Part shown: piece by piece, positions 23,781 to 34,964 of the stretch
Layout of the letters: each line of letters begins with the position of its first letter
Position numbering within the stretch: the stretch's first letter is position 1
Assembly: GCA_030522415.1 (NCBI GenBank)
Contig: CM060131.1
Coordinates: 12,571,703 to 12,635,702 of the forward strand
Source of the DNA: Channallabes apus
Taxonomy: Eukaryota > Chordata > Actinopteri > Siluriformes > Clariidae
Direction: 5' to 3'
Length of the DNA stretch: 64,000 bases
Translations under genes and position numbers: made by a program
The notes under the pieces: generated by a model
Told to the model about the DNA's origin: nothing
Seen by the model: the letters and a program-made list of their open reading frames with translations, nothing else
Databases searched by the model: none

Positions 23781-24659
23781 CATGGATGTCCAGTACAGAC
23801 TTTCAAATGTTTATGTTTTTAATCACAATCATTTTTTTTTATCACTTTGACTAATAAAGACATTAGAACATAATATCTTCTACAGTATATTTTCATGAAT
23901 ATAGTGAAACCAAACTCATATTTTGATTAAAGAATAAATGATTTCCTTAGACAGATATGTTGTGTAGCTATTGGAGCACTTCTTGGTAAAAAGGGGAGGG
24001 GATGTGCCGACCAGTAGACAGGCCCAGGCAAAGTCCAGCGAAAGCATGGTGTGTATGTGAGTGTGTTTGTGTGTTCTGGTGAACTTCACAAGGCAGGTGT
24101 GGACAAGTCAGTCCTACCTCATTAAACGCTGACTCTATGAGGTGATGCTCCTCTCTTGGCTGTGCCGCAGTCTCGCTGATGTAATTACATATTAATCGCT
24201 TGTTGCCAGTGCCCTGACAACGAGTGCTGTCAACACAAGAACACAGTTCTGCATGTGTGTGAGCGTGTTTTCACCTGCTAGTGGTAAATCAGAGCAGACT
24301 GACGCTGGGAAGTGATGGATGGACCACCGCAGCATTACAGTGAGCTGATGTCAGAGACAGAGAGAGAGAGAGAGAGAGAGAAGGCAGGATATGTCCATGT
24401 GTTGTTTATGTGGTGTGGATCTGTGAAACACATACACATATTAATGCCCACTAGGTCGCATTAATATGCATTAGACATGGACAAAATGTCCAGCAGTGAC
24501 AGAAGCTCTTTAGTAAGGGCTGTCAGATTTTCTATGCTGTAGGTGGAAAGACTTACAGCAAATATAAAGCAAATATTATTTGGACCTTCGTAGCGTGGTG
24601 GTCGAATGGTAGTGTACTGTACCTGTATCAGTGTATTGTGCTCAGCAGAGTTGATAGAC
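23781..24659. other. Intergenic; (GA)n at 24358-24382
   Basis: No gene. The interval 24150-24260 is complex and may be a conserved non-coding element (see findings). Confidence 0.45.
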
Positions 24660-24930
24660 TTGAGACGTTGATTAAAATCAGCCATAACATTAGACCATCC
24701 ACCTAACATTGAGTAGTTCCCCCTTTTGCCACCAAAACAGTAATGCACTGTGTGTTCTGATACCTTTCTAATTGTGTAGGTGGTGGTAATTTCTGACCAC
24801 CACAAACTGCTGGCTTCAGCTTTGTAGTTCCCTGTCTTGGTTTTGTAGTGCACGGAAGCCCAGGATATACTGTAGTGATGATGATATTTCAACAGCAATG
24901 GTGGTAATTTCTGACTGTCACAAACTGCGA
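24660..24930 (-). mobile_element. Tc1-like end fragment plus adjoining repeat
   Basis: ATCAGCCATAACATTAGACC and GAGTAGTTCCCCCTTTTGCC are the reverse complement of the Tc1-like end seen at 15400-15470. The following segment contains the repeated piece TTGGTTTTGTAGTGCACGGA, also present at 25814. Confidence 0.55.
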
Positions 24931-26721
24931 GCTTCTCCTCCCATGTCTTGTAGTTGCTCTAACCCAGTTGAAAAGAAATCAGAACATGAGTCATGTTATA
25001 GTCACTCATATCCTTATGCTTTCCCATTTTTCCAGTTGCTGTCTAATATATCCCACCACCTCCAGATGACATTGTAATAAGAAAAGTGCGCTAAGCTGTA
25101 ATAGTTACAGTAGACCACTGGGTCCGAGCATCCACAAAACTGCTTGTGGGTGGGATGTTCCTGGTCTGCAGTGTGCAGTAAATACGTATAATAATGTAAC
25201 GGTTTAGATGCATGGGCGGCACCACAGACACACAGACAAGAGGCGAGGCCTTACAGGAAATGGGTAATTTTATTAAGTATAGTGAGGATAGAGACGGTAT
25301 AAGGAGGAAGAAGGAAAAAAGAGGAAGAAAGTTGGTGCAAGTGTGCACATGCAGGTTTGGAGGCATTGCCCAGCTGACATGTGGGCATGATGCAGGCAAG
25401 CAATGGTGATGAGCAGAGTGGCGGAGTGGACCCTTGTCGGCAGTAGCTCCTGCATACTCCCTAAGCAGCTCCTCCTGCTGTCTTGGCCAAGATGCCATCC
25501 TAGCTCTCCTTTGGGCGCAGTTCCTCATGATGCCCTGCGGTTGGGCGGCTTTTCCCGGGTGGGAACAGGGGCCTTAACGTGGAACACAGCAGTCTTTTCC
25601 TCTTTGGTAATAGGATCCCGAAGGCTTGCTGTATGAGTCTTTTTGTGGCTGTCCTCAACACGAGGATCAAGTGGCTTCATTTAGATCAATGGCCTTTGAA
25701 ATCTTTTGAATTCCTTTGAAATCCTTGCATTATCCTGCTCACATGCCACTCTTTTAAGAATCCACCACACGACTCTGCTCTGTAGACCTCCAAGACCTCG
25801 AGCTACAGTCCCGCCTTGGTTTTGTAGCGCAGGGAAGCCCGAGATCCATTGATGATGATATTTTACCAACCATGCCCTTTTCCAGAAGCCACACCCCTTC
25901 GCGCACCAGCAGAAAGGAAGGCTGCGTACTTACTGTAATAAGGTTACGGAGTGCGCGTGGAGCGACAACAGATTGAAGCACATGCCCATCACTGACCATA
26001 TATATTTTTAAGCCATAAAGTGCAAGCAACATAGGTGACTGCACATCTCCTGCATTAGTTCCTTGCCCCATCACACTGCAAAAACCCTTATAAATTATAG
26101 CTGCACCAGTTTAATCTCGTACCAAGGTTTTAATCATTTACTCTGACCAGCTAAATCAACTCCTCATCAGTGCACTCTGCACGAATAGCGTAACTTCCAA
26201 AGCTTCAAGCTTCATGCAAATACCATTATCACTACACCACAGTGCTCATATTCTTGTACTCAACTATGTGATGTAGCATTGTAGGACCTTTGAGATCCAA
26301 AAAAGATTAAGATCCAAAAAAGGTTTTACTGTGGTGGAAATGTAGCAGCGCAGCAACATGACATTTGACATGTTGAAACATCTAGCTCATCTCTCTATTT
26401 TTATTTTATTAAATTTTACAAAAATGACAGATTTTACTTATTTTTCAAGTGCAGTGGTATATCATTATTCAGATTGAGTAATGCATACGAAAATAGACCA
26501 CAAGCATAGACGTACAAGAAGTGCATGCATGCGTGTGTAGTTGAGAAGGAGACGAGCTACATGATGACTTACCTCACTGTGTAAGAATGTATGATTTATA
26601 TCATCCTGTCTTGCCCTTAGTCCAAGATGACACACACACATGCACACACACTCATGCACACATACACACAGAGTTGTTCATATCTTTTCTGCAAGTGCTA
26701 CACAATAAACATTTGCAAAAA

Positions 26722-26726
<5 letters not shown>
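24931..26726. other. Intergenic, unclassified
   Basis: 25190-25640 is GC-richer and looks like part of a retroelement, but no protein domain can be read. 25812-25862 repeats the piece seen at 24838-24885. CA-rich tracts lie at 26630-26670. No supported gene. Confidence 0.4.

Positions 26727-26754
<28 letters not shown>
26727..26754. repeat. (AAT)n microsatellite at a SINE boundary
   Basis: An AAT repeat directly before the SINE at 26755. AATAATAAT also follows the SINE tail at ~27132, so the SINE probably inserted into, and duplicated, this tract. Confidence 0.85.
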
Positions 26755-26755
<1 letters not shown>

Positions 26756-27133
26756 GCGGCGCGGCGGTGTAGTGGTTAGCACTGTCGCCTTGCACCTCCA
26801 GGGTCTGGGTTCGATTCCCCGGCCAGGCTCGATTCCCGTCTCTGTGTGCATGGAGTTTGCATGTTCTCCCCGTGCTTGGTGGGTTTCCTCCGGGTACTCC
26901 GGTTTCCTCCCACAGTCCAAAGATATGCAGGTTAGGCTAATTGGCGTTCCTAAATTGCCCGTAGTGTGTGATTGGGTGTGTGAGTGTGTGTATGTGTGTG
27001 TGCCCTGCGATGGATTGGCACCCTGTCCAGGGTGTACCCCGCCTAGTGCCCGAAGTCTCCTGGGATAGGCTCCAGGTCCCCCGCGACCCTGAACACAGGA
27101 TTAAGCGGTATAGAAAATGAATGAATGAATGAA
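26755..27133 (+). mobile_element. Full-length tRNA-derived SINE (best reference copy)
   Basis: The most complete copy of the main family: head GGCGGTGTAGTGGTTAGCAC (A-box region), B box GGTTCGATTCC, body and the terminus AAGCGGTATAGAAAATGAAT followed by (GAAT)n. About 375 bp. The head resembles a tRNA gene with an internal polymerase III promoter but is not a functional tRNA. It can serve as the reference for the copies listed elsewhere. Confidence 0.92.
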
Positions 27134-27716
27134 TAATAATAATGCTTTTGGGTGGATAAATAGTTAATTATATACGGTATATAAATTCAGTCAAAAAAAT
27201 TATACACACTTTGGGTCAGGAAAAGAAAATTGTTTGATGTATATTATATTAAAATAATATAAATAATATTTTCATATTGTTATCATTATATTATCAAGAA
27301 CAGTTTATAAATATGTAACATATAGCAATAGATTTATTATTAACATATTTATGCAACTTTTTCTTTTTCTAAAGTGTGTAGAAATATTTTTGACTCTATA
27401 TATATATATATATATAAACAAGATGCAGTAAGACTCATAGTCTTGTCTAGGTTCTAAAAATCTTCTGATTGTGCTACCGATTGGACGCACCAGTGGAATG
27501 CTGAGAAAATGCATGGAAAGTTTTCACTTACTGCCACCCAGTGGTTGCCAAAGCAGCTCCAGAAAGGGTTAATAGTTCTGTAAAACGGTAACGCAATAAG
27601 ATGAAAGTACATGTGGGATGGTGAACTGGCTGGCGGCGCTCCAAGAGGCATTGTCATTGCGTTTGTGACCAGGATGTACTGCGTGTGTCTCAACCACCAC
27701 TCACACCAGATTAGCT

Positions 27717-27764
<48 letters not shown>

Positions 27765-28274
27765 CATGTCTTTATTTCACCTTGCAAAAACCCCTAAATT
27801 AAGCTTGGAACCTGAACACCTCCATTAGAGACAAACAAGGAAACCTGCATCCCATTTCACTAGTCCTTCATTCTTTTTTTCTCTTTTATTCTTCCCCTTG
27901 ATAAAGGCATTTATACACTTCACTGCAGCATGCATGAATGGATTCGGCCCTGAGTGTCACATTACATATGTCTTTGATGTACTGGGATGAAAGAGAAGCC
28001 GCACGTGAATGCGATTGGCCAGAAGATTTAGTGCTGTGCTTGCGTTTCATGATGCATTTCACTGCATCGCTCATCTTCTTCCATTACATTTTACACTATG
28101 GATAAAAGATGAGACATGGCCTTCAGAAATATGAATAAAATTATTATTTAAAAAAAAGTCCAGTATGTTTGAATATTGTTAACATTCTGTACAAGATTCC
28201 ACTTGGTTTAAACTAAAACAAATGCTCCAGCTGATGATCTACAGCTTGTGTGCCTTAAACTAAGCATCAGAATG
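27134..28274. other. Intergenic; (TA)n and (CT)n tracts
   Basis: (TA)n at 27398-27415 and (CT)n at 27720-27765. No gene-like reading frame. Confidence 0.45.
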
Positions 28275-29110
28275 AAGAAGAAATTTTATATAAGTGACTT
28301 TGAACATGGCATACTGTAATCGTTGGTGCCTGACAGGCTGGTCTGAGTACTTCCCAAACTGCTGATATACTGGGAGTTTCATACAAAACCAAATCTAAGG
28401 TTCATTGACATTGAAAATATCCAGTTAGCAGTCATTCTCTGGGTGGAAAAATGCCCTGTTGATGTCGGAGGTCAGTGGAGAATGGCACAGGAACTCAAAT
28501 AACATTTTGTTACAACCTGAAGTACGCCATGAAGCATCTTTGAAAGCACATGTCAAACCTTGAACCAGATGGGCTACAGCAGCAGAAGATCACACTGGGT
28601 GCCACTCTTGTCAGGTAGGAACAGGAATGGGTTTTACGAAAATTGGGCAATAGAAATCTGAAAGATGTTGCCAGTGCTGATGTCTCAAATTTTGCAAGGA
28701 TCAGATTTTGGCATAAAACAACACAAAAGCATGCGCTTGTATCAACGATTAAATTCAATTCAATTTGATTTCATTTTATTTGTATAGCGCTTTTACAAAT
28801 GTAAAACAGCAGCGAGGTCACTACAATGAGGTCACCATACTTAAATGGCCTCTATACTCACCACATCTCAATGCAATAGATAACCTTTGGAATGTGGTGG
28901 AACAAGAGCTTGGCATTATAAATGTGCAGCTGACAAATCTGCATCGACTGCATGATGCTATCATGTCAATATGAACCAAAATCTTAATGGGATGTTTTAC
29001 AGCACATCGTTGGATATATGCTGTGAACAATTACGGCAGTTCTGAAAGCTAATAGGGCCCGATCCAGTATTAGCAAAGTGTATCTGATGATGTGGCTGGC
29101 GAGTGTATAT
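28275..29110 (+). mobile_element. Tc1-like transposon relic with nested insertion
   Basis: The piece around GGTGCCTGACAGGCTGGTCT matches the N-terminal helix-turn-helix region of a fish Tc1 family. 28556-28700 (ATGGGCTACAGCAGCAGAAG) is the central part. The C-terminal part LYSPHLNAIDNLWNVVEQEL is open from 28845, and the 3' end GTATTAGCAAAGTGTATCTG is near 29070. The DD(34)E block near NLWNVVE retains the Glu, but the element is broken by stops and by a foreign LINE-tail piece at 28748-28805. Confidence 0.75.
28748..28805 (-). repeat. LINE/SINE 3' tail fragment (TTGAA type)
   Basis: AATTCAATTTGATTTCATTT followed by TTGTATAGCGCTTTTACAAA is the reverse complement of the tail found on the + strand at 34847-34940 and 43232-43290. 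Confidence 0.75.
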
Positions 29111-29984
29111 ACTGTATACATACACTTGGTACATACATACTGTACATGGTTGACAAACTGAGGTTATTTATATGAATGTTATGAATGTTAACTCTTTTTC
29201 AACAAATGTCATTTCTGTGTCAATCAGTTAATCAACAGAGTATCATCTTCCTCCAAAGCTATGAGCCATCATGCACTTTCCTTCTCACCCTGAAACCCCA
29301 TTCCACATTCCTTCCAGTTTATATATAAATTGTGCTGCAGTTCATAATGCAATTCTAATAATTTCAGCAATCTCACTGGTTGTTATCTTTGCTTGACGCA
29401 GGCCCGTCTCAAACTTTTTTTTTTTTTCCAATAAAATAAACTTTGGCTATTTCTTTAAAATGTTAACACGAGCCTCAGACTTTTCCCAAAGTGACTGTTC
29501 ATGCTGTGGATGATACACAACTCAGATAATGCATTTTTATTTATTTCATAATCATTTCGCACTAACTTCAAATGCTCTGCTTCAGCTACTACTAAGCCAT
29601 ACCTCACCAGACAACATACATCATAGTTGAGCAACAAGCTGAGGCAGGCGATCTTCTTATATGATGTCATAATGGGGAAAATCCACTCCCAAATAAAAAA
29701 CAAAGGATTTTTGTTTCTTTGTTTCTTTGTTTTAAAGAAGAGAGAGCATGGGCAGGTAATTTTTGCACAATAGGTCCCCTTTGATTCATTGATTATTTTT
29801 CTGCATTTGCCAAAAAATCAATGATAAGCATGTGAATGCATTTTTATTTATTTCATAATCATTTCACGCTAACTTCAAATGCTCTGCTTCAGCTACTGCT
29901 AAGCCATACTCCACCAGACAACATCATACATTAAAATTCACAACATTAAAATTCACTTCTAGTACTTTTAACTTTCACATCGGC
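29111..29984. other. Intergenic with a dispersed duplication
   Basis: 29531-29624 and 29838-29924 are near-identical direct repeats (for example AACTTCAAATGCTCTGCTTC), about 307 bases apart. No gene. Confidence 0.5.
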
Positions 29985-30300
29985 TGTACCGCTTTATCCT
30001 GTATACACGAGGGGCCTGGAGCCTATGCCAGGTGATTTAGGACATGAGGCGAGGTATGCCCTGGAGTGCCAATCCATCGCAGGGCACACACACACACTCA
30101 ATCACACACTACAGGCAATTTGGTGACGCCAACTAGCCTCATCTGTAGGTCTTTGGAAACTGGTGTACCCAGAGGAAACCCAACGAGCATCGGGGAGAAC
30201 ATGCAAACTCCATGAACACAGAGATGGGAATCGACCCTGGCCAGGAATCGAACCCGAACCCTGGAGGTCCAAGGCGACAGTGCTAACCACTACACCAAGA
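29985..30300 (-). mobile_element. tRNA-derived SINE
   Basis: The reverse complement of the main family, from TACCGCTTTATCCTGTATAC to AAGGCGACAGTGCTAACCAC. The reverse-strand open frame here is the SINE body, not a gene. Confidence 0.88.
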
Positions 30301-30554
30301 CTACCAATTTAATACGATCTACATATGTGTATTTCATTATAACTCATTAGAATCATTTGTTTTTGTGTCAGTGCCACAAGTCTATTGGTATAAATCCTGT
30401 ACACTCATCGAAGGCTGACCAAACGGGATGTTGTGTACTTGGTTAGGTGAATCATGCCAGAGATTCCATCCCAACCACAGTCAGTTAGAGCATGCAGTAA
30501 CTGCACTAATTATATAAGTAGACCTGGATTTCTGCAGCAGTAAAGCATGTCACA

Positions 30555-30600
<46 letters not shown>

Positions 30601-30839
30601 TACATACACATAGCACAGCTCCTTTGTTGATCCCGTAGAACAACTACACCCTGTCCTTCTACAAACACACAAACACACACCCAAAGTCAGCCTTCTGTCC
30701 AGCGTAGGATCCCTTCAGCCTGTGAGTGAAGGAAGCTGCATATTTGTGTGGTAAGTACGGAATGCGGTTACATGCCTTACACATGAGCTATTACTGAACA
30801 CTGGTCTCAGTGGAGCACACAGCCTGTGAGCTCATTCAG
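30301..30839. other. Intergenic; (CA)n at 30552-30598
   Basis: No gene. The CA repeat is followed by (CATA)n. Confidence 0.5.
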
Positions 30840-31123
30840 AGAGAGAGGAAGGGAGGGAGGGAGGTAAGGATAGAGAGAGAGAGGGAGGAGGTTCAACAAT
30901 AGACGGAGCGCACTTTCAGTTCAACTCAGTTTGGAACAGATAGTCAACAGTGCAGCTCTATCAGACAGCAGCGACTAATCAGACACTTCTGTCTTCAGGA
31001 GGACAACTCCTAAACATCAAGGCTTAACCTGCACCACTGCGGACTGCCAGAAGGTCCATCAGAGGTTTACGCTCTCTAGTGCCGAGTGGAAGTGAGTGCA
31101 CTGCTGTGCTGCTCGGTGCCTGG
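30840..31123 (+). promoter_or_regulatory. Candidate promoter and 5' UTR of the exon at 31124
   Basis: A purine-rich (GA/GGGA) tract at 30838-30890 precedes a less repetitive stretch containing TTTCAGTTCAACTCAGTTTG near 30914, a plausible initiator context, and about 200 bases of leader. An in-frame TAA at 31025 closes the upstream frame, and the first in-frame ATG is at 31124. No TATA box is seen at a convincing distance. This is inferred from layout and not proven. Confidence 0.4.
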
Positions 31124-31232
31124 ATGCCGGTGGACGTGGTGATCGCTCCTCCGCTGTGGACAGACATGCACGAGAGCGAGATGAAGCTGAAGATGCGAGT
31201 GCGGCGCATCAAGGACGGACGCGACCTCCGAG
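31124..31232 (+). CDS. Candidate first coding exon, possibly of an alternative dusp8 isoform
   Basis: An ATG opens 36 codons plus one base, reading MPVDVVIAPPLWTDMHESEM then a basic stretch KLKMRVRRIKDGRDLR. It ends at a good donor, CGAG|GTGGGT. The phase (1) is the one needed by the acceptor at 36923, and the junction would read R-G-G-F, the same G-G-F found at this point in DUSP8. Joined to the four dusp8 exons it gives 1530 coding bases, a 509-residue product lacking the rhodanese/MAPK-docking domain. A second donor four bases on (GG|GTGAAA) ends in phase 2 and would instead fit mob2 exon 2. I do not recognise the peptide as a known domain. That it is coding is supported by the GC-rich, balanced codons. 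Which gene owns it is open. Confidence 0.5.
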
Positions 31233-31240
31233 GTGGGTGA

Positions 31241-32035
31241 AAGCACGGGTGCGAGAGGTCATGAGGGAGTGAGGCAAGGTGTGTGAGTGTATGTGTGGGA
31301 CGGAATGAAGGACGTGTTGACTGTGTCCAAGAGCTGGTGAGCAAGTGTGCAAGTTTAAAGGGGGAGAGCCAAGGAGTGAGCAAAGGTTTGACTGTGCTGT
31401 GTTGGTGACCAAGTGAGTGAGTGAATTAGGAAGTGAGCATAAGATAATGACACTATATAGTGAGTGAGTGAAGGAGGGAGGAAATGGGAGTTAATGAGGC
31501 AGTGCATGTTTGAGCAAGTAATGGTGTGGGTAAGCATGTTAATGAGTGAGTAAGTGACCGAGTGAATAAGTCGAAGTGAGTGAGTGAGTGAGTGAGTGAG
31601 TGAGTGAGTGAGTGAGCAAATAAGACAATTAGTGATGAAGTTAAAGTGAGTTAGGGATTGAGGAAGTTTTGGAGGAAGTTTGAGTGAGTGAGTGAGTGAG
31701 TGAGTGAGTGAGTGAGTGAGTGAGTGAGTGAGTGAGTTGGGAAGCAAATTAGAAAGTTAGTGACAAAGGTTGATCGTGAGTGATTGCATGAGTGTGTAAG
31801 TGCATGAGTGAGTGAGTGAATAAGAAAGTTTGAGAGGAAGATCAAGTGAGTGCGTAAGTGAGTGAGCGAGTGACTGAGTGAGTGATTGCGGTGACGGAGG
31901 AAGAAGAAAGCGAGTTAGTGAATGAGTGAGTGAGTGACTGAGTGAGTGAATGATTGCAGTGACGGAGGAAGAAGAAAGCGAGTTAGTGAATGAGTCAGTA
32001 GACTTATTGAGCGAGTGAGTAGGTGAAATAGCAGC
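31241..32035 (+). repeat. (GTGA)n-rich minisatellite region
   Basis: Nearly 800 bases dominated by GTGA/GAGT repeats. There are perfect runs at about 31575-31616 and 31680-31737, and a ~64-base unit containing GTGACGGAGGAAGAAGAAAG duplicated at about 31871 and 31935. Long Ser/Leu/Thr/His reverse-strand frames across it are artefacts. It starts a few bases after the donor at 31233. Confidence 0.92.
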
Positions 32036-32842
32036 TTGTGTGCTTTAATTGCCACTCAATTCATCCTTGATGTGTATTCCTGCAACCTGCAAAAGAGCTT
32101 CAATCATGTGTAATCTCATTAGTGTCTCGGATCGCGCACACACACACATGCACACGCACAGAGAAAGAGTATAATTTTACTACTAAGCAACAAATTCTCT
32201 CTCTCTCTCTCTAAAAAGAAAAGGTTTGTTTCTACGTATCACATTTACTCCCACTTGAATGGGAAAGTGAAAGCCTCTTAGTCTCTCTTTACTCTAACAA
32301 GTGTACAAGGGGGATTAACCTGCTAATACTGATGCTAAGCTAGCAGAGCCTTAATCCAGTGTGTGTATATACACTTATCTCCACACGCAGCGCCTTCTCA
32401 CATTAGCCGCCTGGATGAGGGGTGTCGCGTAATAATCTGCGCTCTGCTTCTCCGACCATAATAAGAGCATTATTTGGATTAACAGTCAACGGTAGTGGAA
32501 CAAATGCACAGCTAATTCAGGCGAATGATCACTAGCGCGTAAACAGCACTAGCGCTTTCTCAGATGCTCGGACACCTCTTTACACAACGTTTGTTATGAT
32601 GTAAGTTAATGAACAAAATCAGTGGTTAATTTGACATTATGACACAGTGAAAGGCTGGTGATTCCTGACATGACACGTCTGTCCTGGTGTCATTCTATCG
32701 CTCTCGAATGTGTCTTTACTTGCCTGAACTGGCATGTCACCCCCACCACCATGAACATATTTAGCTCAGGGTTGTTGTACGCGTGCACATTAGCAGCTCT
32801 ACTACTGCTCTGTATTTAACACAATCTCCACCCCTCTAACAC

Positions 32843-32920
<78 letters not shown>

Positions 32921-33263
32921 ATTTGATGCACAAAGTCAGAACAAGAAGGGCAAGTGCATAAGATTCTGAGTATCCATTTCCATATCTATGGACACCCACT
33001 AACCCCCCCAATGCCCTTTCTCCACCTTTTTGCATTGGACTTCATTGCATTATCGATTTCACAGAGACACAGAGAGAGTCATGTTGTGACCAAAAGATGT
33101 TCCAGGATATTTGAATTGACACATTGCTGACACAAAAAAAAATGGGACAATATAGCGAAGGACAACTATAGTCTGTGTAGGGGACACTAAGGACATCTAC
33201 TGTAGATATCACAGACTCGGTTCAGGTCAGATCTCTATTGAGAGAAAGGGAAATTTGAGGCTT

Positions 33264-33301
<38 letters not shown>

Positions 33302-33393
33302 TAATGTATTTATTTCATGATGTTTAAAAATAGCCAAAGTCATCCCAAAAAATGCAAAAGAGAAAAAATTATACAAAATGTATTGCTATATTG

Positions 33394-33456
<63 letters not shown>

Positions 33457-33587
33457 GATAGTATTATTAATATAATTTTTACATAATATACATCATATAT
33501 AATTTTTTTTCCTGAATTGTGTACACATTTTTGTCTGACTCTGGTATAAATCAGAAACTTTCCTAAAAAGCATTATGAAGAAAAATA

Positions 33588-33620
<33 letters not shown>

Positions 33621-34925
33621 GTACTAAAAAGCTATTTTTAAAGAAGCATAAAAAGTATAAAAACAAGGAACAAATGAAAATAAAATCCCAGTAAATACAA
33701 ATAAGAGATAATAAAAAGGTCAATGCTGAGGTCATATTTTGAATAATTTTATAGAAATTATCAAGTCAAAATGTGACATAAATGTTGAGAATGGTCAACT
33801 AAGTTGGTTTTCGAAACTTGTAAGCCTGTGAATAAAATTAGCAATAAAGGAGGGCACACCTGCAGCAGCTCCATGACTGACACTGGCTGATAAAACGTAA
33901 AGGCACACTTCTAGCTCCTATCATGTGTTCAGGGTTTTTCAAACTGGGTGCTCATACACCACAAATGGGACAAAATGTATCTCGGGCCGCATGCCAAACA
34001 GGAAAAAACTAACCCCAAAAAAAAAAAAAAAAACCCCACCCAGCAGCTCTTGATTACTTGCGAATGATGATGCAGGACCTTGTGGAAGATTGTCTGAGCA
34101 GTGATTAAAGCAAGCTGGGTTAAAGCAAGTTCTGCTTTCTTCTCCTCGTTTACTGACATCTACAATACGCAGCCGCGTCTATTCTAATCGAGTTAAAGTT
34201 TATTTCTGCACTCTGTCTCTGTCTGGTTTGCACTCAGTCGCTCGGCCTCGAGCGAGGAGAAATCACAACGTAAAGCTCTAGCAAGCTAGTAACGCGATAG
34301 TCAAACCAGGTGTTAGCCAAAACTGGTTGCGTGCAATTAGTTGGTGTGTGTGTCTGTATGTGTGTGTGTTGTGTGTGTTGTGCACAGTAACTACAGCCCA
34401 CTGGCCACCCATGTGTTCAGCAATGATGTCATACTGCTTGGCAGTTGCTTTTAATAGTCAGAAACAGACAGGCTTTGAGCTGAGCTTTTAAAGGGCCAGA
34501 CACACAGCTGGAATAATTGGTTAAGACTCTTCCATCGTACCTCAATTTACATACCTCCATCCTGGCATCCTGCCTGCTGGTAGGTATTGTAAGTCGAAGG
34601 GACTCATGAAGACGTTCCACAGTCGTTCACGTGGAGTATTGAGAAATTGAGCATGTAGTTAAGCACTACAGAGTTCCTTTATAATATAAAAGGAACCCTG
34701 ACCTAGTAGAAGTGAACATTAGAAATGCTTTAAATGATAATAATAATAATAATAATATATTAATATATTTTAATATAATATATTTAATAATAATATATTA
34801 ATATATTTTAATATTATTATTATTTATTTTTTTTGTTAAATTTCTGTAATTTTTGTGAAGCTGCTTTGAGACAATGACCATTGTTAAAAGCGCTATATAA
34901 ATAAAATTGAATTGAATTGAATTGA

Positions 34926-34964
<39 letters not shown>

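Noticed and set aside
24461..25528. Two 145-codon reverse-strand open frames
   Set aside because: They cross Tc1-end and unclassified repeat sequence and show no domain or conserved motif.
26755..26850. tRNA-like A and B boxes at SINE heads
   Set aside because: Part of a ~375-bp dispersed retroposon with poly-GAAT tail; not functional tRNA genes.
31560..31740. Regularly spaced repeats that could suggest a CRISPR-like array
   Set aside because: Simple 4-base tandem repeats without unique spacers in a vertebrate genome.
31355..31845. Long reverse-strand open frames of repeating S-L-T-H
   Set aside because: They are only the reverse translation of the (GTGA)n array; no independent coding signal.
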